A stretch of DNA of 64,000 nucleotides from [Borrelia] tanukii (GTDB lineage: Bacteria; Spirochaetota; Spirochaetia; Borreliales; Borreliaceae). Made by a program: the position numbers and the translations under genes. The stretch's first letter is position 1. Each line of letters starts with the position of its first letter. The stretch is from contig NZ_CP124038.1 in assembly GCF_030436345.1 (NCBI RefSeq), positions 744,001 to 808,000 on the forward strand, given 5' to 3'. Below, piece after piece: positions 36,976 to 44,939 of the stretch. Under the pieces are notes generated by a model. It was not told the DNA's origin, ran no database searches, and saw nothing but the letters and a program-made list of their open reading frames with translations.

Positions 36976-37572
36976 TTAATTGTTACGTAATGTTTGAGGA
37001 GATAAAAAGTTGGAATCTTGTAGTTTCATGAAGCTGTTTATTATTGTTGGTACGTCTTCTTCTTTTATGTAAATTGATGGGAACGTTTTTCTTTGATCAA
37101 AGATAAAATCAAAATCAAGAATTAAATAAATTTGATTACTTTTGCGAGTTACGCTTAATTTTAATTCAAAGTCATCATCGTCTTTGGATCGTTTATTGGG
37201 ATTTTCTTTAATCATTTTTGTGCCTAATAATATTATTTCATTTTCTTTAATGTTTTTTGGTCTGCTATCAAATAAGCTTAAACTTTTGATTATATTGCTA
37301 GTATTTAAAAGATTAAAAAAGTCGAAATTTCTTCTATATCCGTTTTCTTTTAGGATAAGTTTAACTTCTGAATCGTGATCTTTAATGTATGATCCGTTAT
37401 GTTCAATTTCAATAATGCCTTCAAGGCTTGCATTGTTTAGAACTTCAGAGTATTTTTCTTTTTTTATTAATATATCTTGTATAAAGAATAAATCTTTGAT
37501 TGTGTCTTTTGCAAAAATATAATTATTAGATATTAAAAAGATTAAGGTTATAATAAATATTTTTTTCGACAT
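36976..37572 (-). CDS. Exported protein, unknown function
   Basis: The 198-residue protein starts at ATG 37572, seven bases after GGAG; an in-frame ATG two codons earlier is too close to that site. A clear signal peptide (residues 1-20, ending IFA) has no lipobox, so the protein is probably periplasmic. The mature part is charged and mostly beta/alpha mixed, with a motif-poor sequence (segments such as IKDHDSEVKLILKENGY and LKLSVTRKSNQIYLILDFDF). I recognise no family. It is downstream of the mnmD gene on the same strand. Confidence 0.7.
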   Translation of the reverse strand: MSKKIFIITLIFLISNNYIFAKDTIKDLFFIQDILIKKEKYSEVLNNASLEGIIEIEHNGSYIKDHDSEVKLILKENGYRRNFDFFNLLNTSNIIKSLSLFDSRPKNIKENEIILLGTKMIKENPNKRSKDDDDFELKLSVTRKSNQIYLILDFDFIFDQRKTFPSIYIKEEDVPTIINSFMKLQDSNFLSPQTLRNN

Positions 37573-37656
37573 TAACATTCTCCTTTTCTCTATTTGATAG
37601 TATATCATATTTGTTGAAATTGGGTTTTTTCAATTACTTATGTTAAAAGTAATTTT

Positions 37657-38334
37657 TTAATTTTTTTGAGCTTTTATCATATGTCTTTTATTTCCAAACC
37701 CTTTTTCTATGTGAATGTATTTAAAATTAGCAAGTTTTAAGCCATCTTTTACAATTCTTGCAGAGGAAAATGTTGAAAGCTTACATCCCGGGCTGCTTTT
37801 TTCAGAAATTAAATTAAATATTTCATTGTTCCACATTTCGGGATTTTTTTTAGGATTAAATCCATCTAAAAACCAGTATTCTACATTTTTTGGGATTTCT
37901 TTAATTTTTGTTTTAGCGTTTCCAATTAAAATTTTTAAATTAACATTTTCTGTTATTTTTAGTTTTAAATTTTTTTTTGGAATTTTAGGATAATGTTTTA
38001 GCATTAATTTGAAATAAGCATTTTCTTTAGCGAAGAGCTTTGAAATTTGCATTATTGTGTTTTTTTTGAGTGGAAATTTTTCTACAGAATAATAATTAAT
38101 CTTTGAGGTTATGTTGTTTTCTTTTATGAATTTTAAAAGACATATAAAGTTTAATCCTGTTCCAAATCCTAGCTCTGCTATTAAAAGACTTTTTTTTGTT
38201 TTTAATTCTAAATCCAGATTGCAGCCTTTAATAAATGTATAAAAACTCTCTTCAATTCCATACTTTGGGTTGTAATAGATGTCATCGAATTTGCTTGAAT
38301 ATATGGTTCGCTCTTTAAAAATTAGATTTTTCAT
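37657..38334 (-). CDS. mnmD: tRNA 5-methylaminomethyl-2-thiouridine methyltransferase, MnmD-type
   Basis: The 225-residue protein is a Rossmann methyltransferase with the SAM motif ELGFGTGLNF near residue 55 and the DUF752 signature YWFLDGFNPKKNPEMWNNE-type segment near 150. It corresponds to the N-terminal half of E. coli MnmC, which methylates nm5s2U34 in tRNA wobble positions. The oxidase half of MnmC is missing here; a candidate lies at 54705-55772. A perfect 13-bp hairpin lies 12 bases upstream of the start codon, and no clear Shine-Dalgarno is visible. Confidence 0.88.
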   Translation of the reverse strand: MKNLIFKERTIYSSKFDDIYYNPKYGIEESFYTFIKGCNLDLELKTKKSLLIAELGFGTGLNFICLLKFIKENNITSKINYYSVEKFPLKKNTIMQISKLFAKENAYFKLMLKHYPKIPKKNLKLKITENVNLKILIGNAKTKIKEIPKNVEYWFLDGFNPKKNPEMWNNEIFNLISEKSSPGCKLSTFSSARIVKDGLKLANFKYIHIEKGFGNKRHMIKAQKN

Positions 38335-38346
38335 TTAATTTCATTT

Positions 38347-38376
38347 TTTCAAGCTTACAAATCTGTAAGCTTGAAA
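38347..38376. repeat. 13-bp perfect inverted repeat before mnmD
   Basis: TTTCAAGCTTACA (38347-38359) and TGTAAGCTTGAAA (38364-38376) surround AATC. On the plus strand TTTTT follows, giving a terminator shape, but no plus-strand gene ends here. On the minus strand there is no T-run, and the hairpin sits 12 bases before the mnmD ATG and 16 bases after a small ORF, so it may act as a leader hairpin, processing site or insulator. Confidence 0.55.
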
Positions 38377-38392
38377 TTTTTAATTTGATTGA

Positions 38393-38563
38393 TCAGAATA
38401 ATAAGTTTTTATGATAAACTTTTAATTTTTGTTGAAGATTATAAGTTTTAATAAAAATTTTTGATTTATAAATATTTGCAAGTTTTAGTAATTCTTCTTT
38501 TAGAAATACGAAATTCTCTACCATTTCTACTTTCTCTTTAGACCATGAGCACTTTTTATTCAT
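38393..38563 (-). CDS. Candidate 56-residue protein between groES and mnmD
   Basis: On the groES strand an ATG (38563-38561) opens 56 codons ending TGA at 38393. An in-frame TAA lies five codons upstream, so this ATG is the only start. The product is Lys-rich and helical (KEKVEMVENFVFLKEELLKL in the first half), with one Cys and one Trp near the N-terminus. No strong Shine-Dalgarno is present (AAGG 13 bases before the ATG). The gap of about 310 bp between groES and mnmD is otherwise empty apart from hairpins, which makes the ORF worth recording. Confidence 0.35.
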   Translation of the reverse strand: MNKKCSWSKEKVEMVENFVFLKEELLKLANIYKSKIFIKTYNLQQKLKVYHKNLLF

Positions 38564-38589
38564 ACTAAAACTAGAACCTTATTTTTCAA

Positions 38590-38645
38590 TAATCTTTATA
38601 AAAAATCTTTTACAAAGATTAAAGCTAAGTAGCTAAACTTAGCTT
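38590..38645 (-). terminator. Stem-loops downstream of groES
   Basis: Two hairpins follow groES on its strand: one pairing AAGCTAAG with CTTAGCTT at about 38620-38645, and a second pairing AATCTTT with AAAGATT at about 38590-38620. T-runs are weak, so termination may be partial. Confidence 0.4.
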
Positions 38646-38646
38646 T

Positions 38647-38919
38647 TTACTCTTCTATTATTGCAACTATTTCTTTTGCTTTTAGTATTAAATGTTCTTT
38701 ATTCTCGATTTTTACAGCAGCTCCTGCATATTTTTCGTAAAGCACAGTGTCGCCAACTTTTACAGTGATCTCTTCTTTGTTAGAGCCAATGGCTACAACT
38801 GTTCCAATATTTGTTTTTTCTTTTGCATTTTCTGGTATGTAAAGTCCTGAGATTGTTTTACTCTCGGCTTCTTTGATTTTTATTAAAACTCTATCAGCTA
38901 AAGGCTTAATATTTTTCAT
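38647..38919 (-). CDS. groES: Co-chaperonin GroES, stand-alone
   Basis: GroES caps the GroEL folding chamber. The 90-residue protein begins [14 protein letters not shown] and has the mobile loop ([17 protein letters not shown]) around residues 17-34, the roof loop near 45-55, and the C-terminal [11 protein letters not shown] strand. An ATG three codons upstream overlaps the AAGGAG site, so the ATG at 38919 is preferred. groEL is not adjacent, unlike the usual groESL operon. A good promoter lies upstream at 38950-38979. Confidence 0.96.
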   Translation of the reverse strand: MKNIKPLADRVLIKIKEAESKTISGLYIPENAKEKTNIGTVVAIGSNKEEITVKVGDTVLYEKYAGAAVKIENKEHLILKAKEIVAIIEE

Positions 38920-38949
38920 TTCAAACATCTCCTTATGTTAATAATATTA

Positions 38950-38979
38950 AATATACGAAAAAATTGAGAGTTGAGTCAA
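38950..38979 (-). promoter_or_regulatory. groES promoter
   Basis: Reading the minus strand, TTGACT (38979-38974) and TATATT (38955-38950) are 18 bp apart, followed by a short leader and AAGGAG before the groES ATG. No CIRCE element (TTAGCACTC-N9-GAGTGCTAA) is seen near it. Confidence 0.6.
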
Positions 38980-38994
38980 TATATTTATATAGTG

Positions 38995-39019
38995 CTTGAA
39001 AATTAAATTAATTTTCAAG
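38995..39019. repeat. 11-bp inverted repeat in the groES/ABC-F divergent region
   Basis: CTTGAAAATTA (38995-39005) and TAATTTTCAAG (39009-39019) are perfect arms around AAT, just upstream of the groES -35 element and about 44 bp before the ABC-F start. The position suits an operator for either divergent gene; it could equally be a leader hairpin. Confidence 0.4.
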
Positions 39020-39062
39020 ATAATTTTGTTATTAGAATATCAATTTTAGGCAGGGTAGTGGT

Positions 39063-40694
39063 TTGATAACTGTAAATAATTTGGAAGTTGCATTTGGAGA
39101 GAGGGTTCTATTCAAAGATGTAAATATTAAATTTTCTTCTGGAAATTGTTATGGAATAATTGGTGCTAATGGGGCAGGGAAAAGCACTTTTTTAAAAGTA
39201 CTAGGCGGAATGATTGAATCTACTAAGGGTGAAATATTTATTCCTAAAAATCAAAGAGTAGCGGCTCTTGAGCAAGATCAATTTGCTTATGATGCGTATA
39301 AGGTTATCGATACTGTTATTATGGGTCACAAAAGACTTTATTCTGTTCAAAAAGAAAAAGATGAAATCTATAATAAACTTGATTTTAGTGATGAAGATGG
39401 AATTAGAGCTGGGGAGCTTGAAGCAGAATTTTCAGAGCTTGGAGGCTACGAGGCTGAATCGGATGCGGCAGTTCTTCTTAAGGGTCTTGGAATAGATGAG
39501 TCAATTCATAATAATTTAATGAGTGATGTTGAAGGGGCTTTAAAGGTTAGGGTTCTTTTGGCTCAAGCTCTTTTTGGTGAGCCTGATATATTGCTTCTTG
39601 ATGAGCCTACCAATAACCTTGATCTACAATCTGTTAGATGGCTAGAAGAATTTTTAATTAATTTTGAAAATACAGTTATTGTTGTATCTCACGATAGACA
39701 TTTTTTAAATCAAGTTTGCACTCATATTGTTGACATTGATTATGGAAAGATTCAAGTTTATGTTGGAAATTATGATTTCTGGTATGAAACAAGTCAGATT
39801 TTAAACAAGCAACTAAAAGATGCCAAAAAGCGATCTGAGGATAAAATTGCTGAACTTAAGACATTTATTCAAAGATTTTCCAGTAATGCATCTAAGTCCA
39901 GACAAGCAACATCAAGGAAAAAGTTGATTGAAAAAATAAAAGTTGAAGATTTAAAGCCTTCTTCAAGGAAGTTTCCTTATGTTAATTTCAAAAGCGAAAG
40001 AGAACTTGGTAAAAATGTTCTTACAATTAAAAATTTGACAAAAGAATTTGAAGGAAATTTAATTTTAAATAAATTTAGCAGTATTATTGAACCCCAGCAA
40101 AAGATTGTTTTTTTGGGAAATCCCATGTTTGCAACTTTTTTGTTCGATATTATTACAAACGAAGATAAAAATTATAAAGGTCATTATGAATGGGGATCTA
40201 CTGTTAATTTTTCATATTTTAATAAGGATAATGGAAAATATTTTGATTCAGATTTAAATTTAGTTGATTGGTTACGTCAGTATTCAAAAGAACAAGATGA
40301 AACTTATATTAGAGGGTTTTTAGGGCGAATGCTTTTCAGCCAAGACGAGGCTTTAAAGAAGGTAAATGTTCTCTCAGGAGGAGAAAAAGTAAGATGTATG
40401 CTTGCCAAGGCTATGCTTAGTGGAGCAAATGTTTTAATTCTAGATCAGCCTACAAACCACTTAGATCTTGAAGCAATTACATCTTTAAATGCTGGACTTA
40501 AAGAATTTAAAGGAGTTGTTCTTTTTACATCGCATGATCATCAATTTATAGATACTGTTGCCAATAGAATTATTGAGTTTACTCCTAACGGAATAATTGA
40601 TCGATATATGACTTTTTCTGAGTATATTGATGATACTAAGATTAGGGATTTGAGAAATAACCTTTATGGTGATAATGCTAGTTTTAGGCTTTAG
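39063..40694 (+). CDS. ABC-F family ATPase, YbiT-like, with degenerate second nucleotide site
   Basis: ABC-F proteins lack membrane domains and act on ribosomes. The 543-residue protein has two ABC domains. NBD1: Walker A GANGAGKST near residue 38, Walker B LLLDEPTNNLD near 180, and a non-canonical signature (VEGALKVR) of the YbiT type. A charged linker (about 235-310) carries the P-site tRNA interaction region. NBD2: Walker A is lost (FLGNPMFATFLFD near 355), the signature LSGGEKVR near 440 is intact, and Walker B reads LILDQPTNHLD, with Gln replacing the catalytic Glu. TTG start at 39063. Divergent from groES. Confidence 0.88.
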   Translation: MITVNNLEVAFGERVLFKDVNIKFSSGNCYGIIGANGAGKSTFLKVLGGMIESTKGEIFIPKNQRVAALEQDQFAYDAYKVIDTVIMGHKRLYSVQKEKDEIYNKLDFSDEDGIRAGELEAEFSELGGYEAESDAAVLLKGLGIDESIHNNLMSDVEGALKVRVLLAQALFGEPDILLLDEPTNNLDLQSVRWLEEFLINFENTVIVVSHDRHFLNQVCTHIVDIDYGKIQVYVGNYDFWYETSQILNKQLKDAKKRSEDKIAELKTFIQRFSSNASKSRQATSRKKLIEKIKVEDLKPSSRKFPYVNFKSERELGKNVLTIKNLTKEFEGNLILNKFSSIIEPQQKIVFLGNPMFATFLFDIITNEDKNYKGHYEWGSTVNFSYFNKDNGKYFDSDLNLVDWLRQYSKEQDETYIRGFLGRMLFSQDEALKKVNVLSGGEKVRCMLAKAMLSGANVLILDQPTNHLDLEAITSLNAGLKEFKGVVLFTSHDHQFIDTVANRIIEFTPNGIIDRYMTFSEYIDDTKIRDLRNNLYGDNASFRL

Positions 40695-40729
40695 TAACAG
40701 TTTTTTTAAAGCTCAAAAGGTTTTTTGTT

Positions 40730-42409
40730 TTGAGAGGCATACTTTTTATATTTGTGTTTTCAGCTTCTTTTTTAAAGCTTTATTCTAGTATCAATTTATA
40801 TTTTCAAAAGGCATTAACTGGTAAAGTTGCAGGCAATCCAATTATTGATGAAAAACGTGATACTATTACGGTTTTAACAAAAGATAGATGGTTGACTACT
40901 TACACAATGTCATTTGATAAGAAATATTCTTATAGGTTGAATAGAATTCCATATCCTTTTCTTTTGAAAGATTTTGATAATGGATATTATGTTATTACAG
41001 TTAGAAATGAAGTTCAAAAGATCAAGAGAGGAAAGCTTGTTTGGAAGTGTAAACTTGATTTTTCACCTTTGAGTGCTCCTGCCATAGGGAATGTTAGCAT
41101 TTTAATTCCCCTTGTTAATGAAAGGGTTGTTTCTATTGATTTAAATAGTGGAAAAAAAATGTTTGAGGTCAACATAGGTGGCAGGCCCGCTACTTCTCCT
41201 GTAGTTTTTGATAATGGTGATTTTTGCATTGCAAGTGAAAATGATGAAATATTTTTGTTTGATTCTTTGGGTAATAAGAAATGGTTTTCCAGATTGGTTG
41301 CTTTCCCTTTTTTGTTGATGATAAATACAAAAAAGGAAGTAGTTGTTGGGCATAAGTCAGGACATATTGTTTCTTATGAGAGAGATTTTGGGGAGGTTGT
41401 TGGCTCTATTAAATTAAACTTTCCTATTAATTTTTTGTTTGAAAAGTTTAATGGTGAATATGTAGCAATTTCAAGTGTTGGTATGTTTTTTGATTTGAAT
41501 AGAAACTTTAAGCTTAAATTCAAAAAAAAGATGAACTTTGAGATTGAAAAAGCTGTTCTTTATAATAATAGAAATCTTTTAGTTTCAACCAAATCAAATG
41601 GAATTTTATCTTTTGAAGAAGATTTTAGTATATCTTTTGTAGATGCTAAACTTAAGGATTTGTCAGGACTTAGTGCTAATTCAGGTATTATTGTTTTAGG
41701 GGGAGGTGATTGGGTTCTTAGTACTTATTATTACGAATATGACAAAGATCTTGATGTTAATGTGTGGAATCATTTTAGAGGTAATAAATACAATCAAGGT
41801 AGAATAGGTTTAAAAGAGAAAGGTTTTGTAGATTATGATAAAAATTATTTCCTTCTCGATGAGATTCTTAATTCTAGTTATAGTGATGCTGCTTATGATA
41901 AATTTTTAGGGATTTTGGATTCTCTTGCAATTAAACATGGAAATTTCCCCAAAAAATATTTAAACTTATATGAAAAAGCTTTTAATGTTTGGCTTTTGCC
42001 GGAAAAGGGATTTAATAGGATTGTTTCAAGGGGTAAGCTTTATAGATATTTTGCATGTGTTAATGATGAAGCTTCAATTAAGAGTTTTATTAATTTAGCA
42101 ATTAGAGAAAGAGACATTAATAATATAATTACCATAGTGCAAACTATTACCAAATTTGAAAGTTATTATGGGCAAGATTGTAGTATATATAATTACATCC
42201 AACATATAGTGTTAAATTATCAAGGCAATTTGGAAATAGCTTATTCTGTGATTTTAAATTTGAGAAATATAATTTTAAATTCGACAGACAAACTTCTTAA
42301 ACTTTGTAAGAATAAGTATATAAATTTATTAATGTTTATGAGACGGCAAAATTTTTCTGAAAATATTAACAAGCACATTAATGAAATTATTTCAAGCATT
42401 CAAGATTGA
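40730..42409 (+). CDS. Exported PQQ-type beta-propeller protein
   Basis: The 559-residue protein begins at TTG 40730 with a hydrophobic signal segment (residues 1-20). The next 340 residues contain PQQ-like propeller blades, for example RGKLVWKCKLDFSPLSAPAIG near residue 100, VVSIDLNSGKKMFEV near 137 and IFLFDSLGNKKWFSRL near 175, the strand-turn pattern of BamB/quinoprotein propellers without an obvious enzyme site. The C-terminal 180 residues are helical. The family usually forms scaffolds in the periplasm. It lies between the ABC-F gene and p83/100; no partner is apparent. Confidence 0.75.
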   Translation: MRGILFIFVFSASFLKLYSSINLYFQKALTGKVAGNPIIDEKRDTITVLTKDRWLTTYTMSFDKKYSYRLNRIPYPFLLKDFDNGYYVITVRNEVQKIKRGKLVWKCKLDFSPLSAPAIGNVSILIPLVNERVVSIDLNSGKKMFEVNIGGRPATSPVVFDNGDFCIASENDEIFLFDSLGNKKWFSRLVAFPFLLMINTKKEVVVGHKSGHIVSYERDFGEVVGSIKLNFPINFLFEKFNGEYVAISSVGMFFDLNRNFKLKFKKKMNFEIEKAVLYNNRNLLVSTKSNGILSFEEDFSISFVDAKLKDLSGLSANSGIIVLGGGDWVLSTYYYEYDKDLDVNVWNHFRGNKYNQGRIGLKEKGFVDYDKNYFLLDEILNSSYSDAAYDKFLGILDSLAIKHGNFPKKYLNLYEKAFNVWLLPEKGFNRIVSRGKLYRYFACVNDEASIKSFINLAIRERDINNIITIVQTITKFESYYGQDCSIYNYIQHIVLNYQGNLEIAYSVILNLRNIILNSTDKLLKLCKNKYINLLMFMRRQNFSENINKHINEIISSIQD

Positions 42410-42484
42410 ATTATCTGTTTTGCATATAAATCTGATTATGTTAAAATTAGGTTTAAATTAGTGAATTTAGTTGGTAAGGTAGAT

Positions 42485-42504
42485 TATAATTAAATTTATA
42501 GGAG
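42485..42504 (+). promoter_or_regulatory. -10 element and ribosome binding site of p83/100
   Basis: TATAAT at 42485-42490 is a perfect -10 box; no good -35 is found 16-18 bp upstream. AGGAG at 42500-42504 is ten bases before the ATG. A start site near 42497 would leave almost no leader, so the box may be coincidental. Confidence 0.3.
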
Positions 42505-42514
42505 AATTTCTTTT

Positions 42515-44590
42515 ATGAAAAAAATGTTACTAATCTTTAGTTTTTTTCTTATTTTTTTGAATGGATTTCCTCTTAATGCAAGGGAAGTTGATAAGGAAAA
42601 ATTAAAAGACTTTGTAAATATGGATCTTGAGTTTGTAAATTATAAAGGTCCTTATGATTCTACAAATACATATGAACAAATAGTGGGTATTGGGGAGTTT
42701 TTAGCAAGACCGTTGATCAATTCCAATAGCAGCTCAAGTTATTATGGTAAATATTTTATTAATAGATTTATTGACGATCAAGATAAAAAAGCAAGTGTTG
42801 ATGTTTTTTCTATTGGTGGTAGGTCAGAGCTTGATAGCATATTGAATCTAAGAAGAATTCTTACAGGGTATTTAATAAAGGCTTTCGATTATGAAAGGTC
42901 TAGTGCGGAATTAATTGCTAAGGTTATTACAATATATAATGCTGTTTATAGAGGAGATTTGGATTATTATAAAGGGTTTTATATTGAGTCTGCTTTGAAG
43001 TCTTTAACCAAAGAAAATGCAGGTCTTTCTAGAGTATACAGTCAATGGGCTGGGAAGACACAAATATTTATTCCTCTTAAAAAGAATATTTTATCTGGAA
43101 ATATTGAGTCTGATATTGATATTGACAGTTTGGTTACAGATAAGGTTGTGGCAGTTCTTTTGAGTGAGAATGAAGCGGGTGTTAACTTTGCAAGAGATAT
43201 TACAGACATTCAAGGCGAAACCCATAAAGCAGATCAAGATAAAATTGATGTTGAATTAGATAATGTTAATGAAAGTGATTCTAATATAACAGAAACTATT
43301 GAGAATTTAAGGGATCAGCTTGAAAAGGCTACAGATGAAGAGCATAGAAAGGAAATTGAAAGTCAGGTAGATGCTAAAAAGAAACAGAAAGAAGAGTTAG
43401 ATGAAAAGGTAGTTAATCTTGAGAAAGCTCAACAAAAATTAGATTTTGCTGAAGATAAATTAGATGTTCAAAGAGATACTGTTAGAGAAAAGATTCAAGA
43501 GGATATTAACGAGATTAATAAAGAAAAGAATTTGCCAAAACCTGGTGATGTAAGTTCTCCTAAAGTTGATAAGCAGCTACAGATAAAAGAGAGCCTAGAA
43601 GATTTGCAGGAGCAGCTTAAAGAAACTGTTGATGAAAATCAAAAAAAAGAAATTGAAAAGCAGATTGAAATCAAAAAAAATGATGAAAAACTTTTAAAAA
43701 GTGAAGATCATAAAGCAATAGATCTTAATCGAGAGTTAAATTCTAAAGCTTCTAGTAAAGAAAAGAAAGAAGAAATAATCAAGGAAAATTCGAAGGCAAG
43801 TTTAGGGGATTTAAATAATGACGAAAACCGTATGATGCCTGAAGATCAAAAATTATCTGAGGATAAAAGATTAGATAGCGAAAAAACATCAAAACCTGTT
43901 TCTGAGGTTGAAAAAGTAGATAAAATTTCCAAGTCTAATAACAATGGGGCTGATGAGCCATCATCATTAGATAAGCCTTCTTATAGTGACGGTGATTCAA
44001 AAGAGGGTGTAAATAACAAAGATGTTGATTTGCAAAAAGCCAAGCCTCAAGTTAAAATTCAACCTACTTCTTTGAATGAAAATGAAGAGTTAGCTACTAT
44101 GTCTGCGGATTCCAGTAATCCTGTATTTTTAGAGGTTATCGATCCAATTACAAATTTAGGCACGCTTCAACTTATTGATTTAAATACTGGTGTTAGACTT
44201 AAAGAAAGTACTCAGCAAGGCATCCATCGGTATGGAATTTATGAGCGTGAAAAAGATTTAGTTGTTATTAAAATGGATTCAGGAAAAGCTAAACTTCAAA
44301 TACTTGATAAACTTGAGAATTTAAAAGTGATATCAGAGTCTAATTTTGAGATTAATAAGAATTCATCTCTTTATGTTGACTCTAAAATGATTTTAGTAGT
44401 TGTTAAGGATAGTAGTAATGCTTGGAGATTGGCTAAATTTTCTCCTAAAAATTTAGATGAGTTTGTTCTCTCAGAGAATAAAATTTTGCCTTTTACTAGC
44501 TTTTCTGTGAGAAAGAATTTTATTTATTTGCAGGATGAGCTTAAAAGTCTGGTTACTTTAGATTTAAATACTTTAAAGAAAGTTAAATAA
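42515..44590 (+). CDS. p83/100: p83/100 antigen
   Basis: This is the chromosomal immunodominant antigen of Lyme spirochetes, associated with the cell envelope and membrane vesicles. The 691-residue protein has a signal peptide (residues 1-22, ending LNA), a conserved N-terminal globular domain (about 25-240), a long highly charged coiled coil (about 240-430) with repeats of the type NLRDQLEKATDEEHRKEIE and DLQEQLKETVDENQKKEIE, a variable Ser/Lys/Asp-rich region (about 430-540), and a conserved beta-rich C-terminal domain (about 545-691). The variable region distinguishes species. AGGAG precedes the ATG. A strong terminator follows. Confidence 0.96.
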   Translation: MKKMLLIFSFFLIFLNGFPLNAREVDKEKLKDFVNMDLEFVNYKGPYDSTNTYEQIVGIGEFLARPLINSNSSSSYYGKYFINRFIDDQDKKASVDVFSIGGRSELDSILNLRRILTGYLIKAFDYERSSAELIAKVITIYNAVYRGDLDYYKGFYIESALKSLTKENAGLSRVYSQWAGKTQIFIPLKKNILSGNIESDIDIDSLVTDKVVAVLLSENEAGVNFARDITDIQGETHKADQDKIDVELDNVNESDSNITETIENLRDQLEKATDEEHRKEIESQVDAKKKQKEELDEKVVNLEKAQQKLDFAEDKLDVQRDTVREKIQEDINEINKEKNLPKPGDVSSPKVDKQLQIKESLEDLQEQLKETVDENQKKEIEKQIEIKKNDEKLLKSEDHKAIDLNRELNSKASSKEKKEEIIKENSKASLGDLNNDENRMMPEDQKLSEDKRLDSEKTSKPVSEVEKVDKISKSNNNGADEPSSLDKPSYSDGDSKEGVNNKDVDLQKAKPQVKIQPTSLNENEELATMSADSSNPVFLEVIDPITNLGTLQLIDLNTGVRLKESTQQGIHRYGIYEREKDLVVIKMDSGKAKLQILDKLENLKVISESNFEINKNSSLYVDSKMILVVVKDSSNAWRLAKFSPKNLDEFVLSENKILPFTSFSVRKNFIYLQDELKSLVTLDLNTLKKVK

Positions 44591-44621
44591 TTTTGTAGCT
44601 CGATTAAAGTTGTATTAATTA

Positions 44622-44656
44622 TTAAAAAGCTAAAAACTTTGTTTTTAGCTTTTTAA
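44622..44656. terminator. Bidirectional terminator between p83/100 and the tRNA pair
   Basis: TTAAAAAGCTAAAAAC (44622-44637) and GTTTTTAGCTTTTTAA (44641-44656) are perfect 16-bp arms around TTT. The T-rich right arm serves p83/100 and, on the other strand, the 3' end of tRNA-Pro. Confidence 0.8.
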
Positions 44657-44665
44657 AATATTTTT

Positions 44666-44738
44666 TCGGGATGGTGGGATTCGAACTCACGATCCCCTGC
44701 TCCCAAAGCAGGTGCCTTAGCCACTAGGCCACATCCCG
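44666..44738 (-). tRNA. tRNA-Pro (anticodon TGG)
   Basis: Read on the minus strand, the 73-base cloverleaf has acceptor CGGGATG/CATCCCG, a D-arm GGCCTAGTGGCTAAGGC, anticodon loop TTTGGGA with TGG, and T-loop TTCGAAT. CCA is not encoded. It lies seven bases downstream of tRNA-Arg in the same transcript. Confidence 0.95.
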
Positions 44739-44745
44739 AATGAAG

Positions 44746-44819
44746 CGCACCAATTAGGACTCGAACCTAAAACCTACAGATTAGAAGTCTGTTGCTCTAT
44801 CCAATTGAGCTATTGGTGC
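44746..44819 (-). tRNA. tRNA-Arg (anticodon TCT)
   Basis: Read on the minus strand, the 74-base tRNA has acceptor GCACCAA/TTGGTGC, a D-arm AGCTCAATTGGATAGAGC, anticodon loop CTTCTAA with TCT (reads AGA/AGG) and T-loop TTCGAGT. CCA is not encoded. AGA is the dominant Arg codon in this genome, so this is an important species. Confidence 0.95.
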
Positions 44820-44838
44820 ATTTTAAATGCTAATGATG

Positions 44839-44867
44839 AGTATATCATTTTGCAAAATCCTTGTCAA
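44839..44867 (-). promoter_or_regulatory. Promoter of the tRNA-Arg/tRNA-Pro operon
   Basis: On the minus strand TTGACA (44867-44862) and TATACT (44844-44839) are separated by exactly 17 bp; the start site would be near 44832, about 13 bases before tRNA-Arg. This is the best match to a sigma-70 promoter in the window. Confidence 0.8.
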
Positions 44868-44939
44868 TAAAGTCTAGACACCTTTGCTTTGTATATTTTT
44901 TATTTTTGTTTTGTGTTTATAATGTTTTATAATTTTTTT

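Noticed and set aside
43240..43700. Direct repeats in p83/100 considered as a mobile or variable-number repeat
   Set aside because: The repeats are heptad coiled-coil blocks with divergent codons, not tandem DNA copies.
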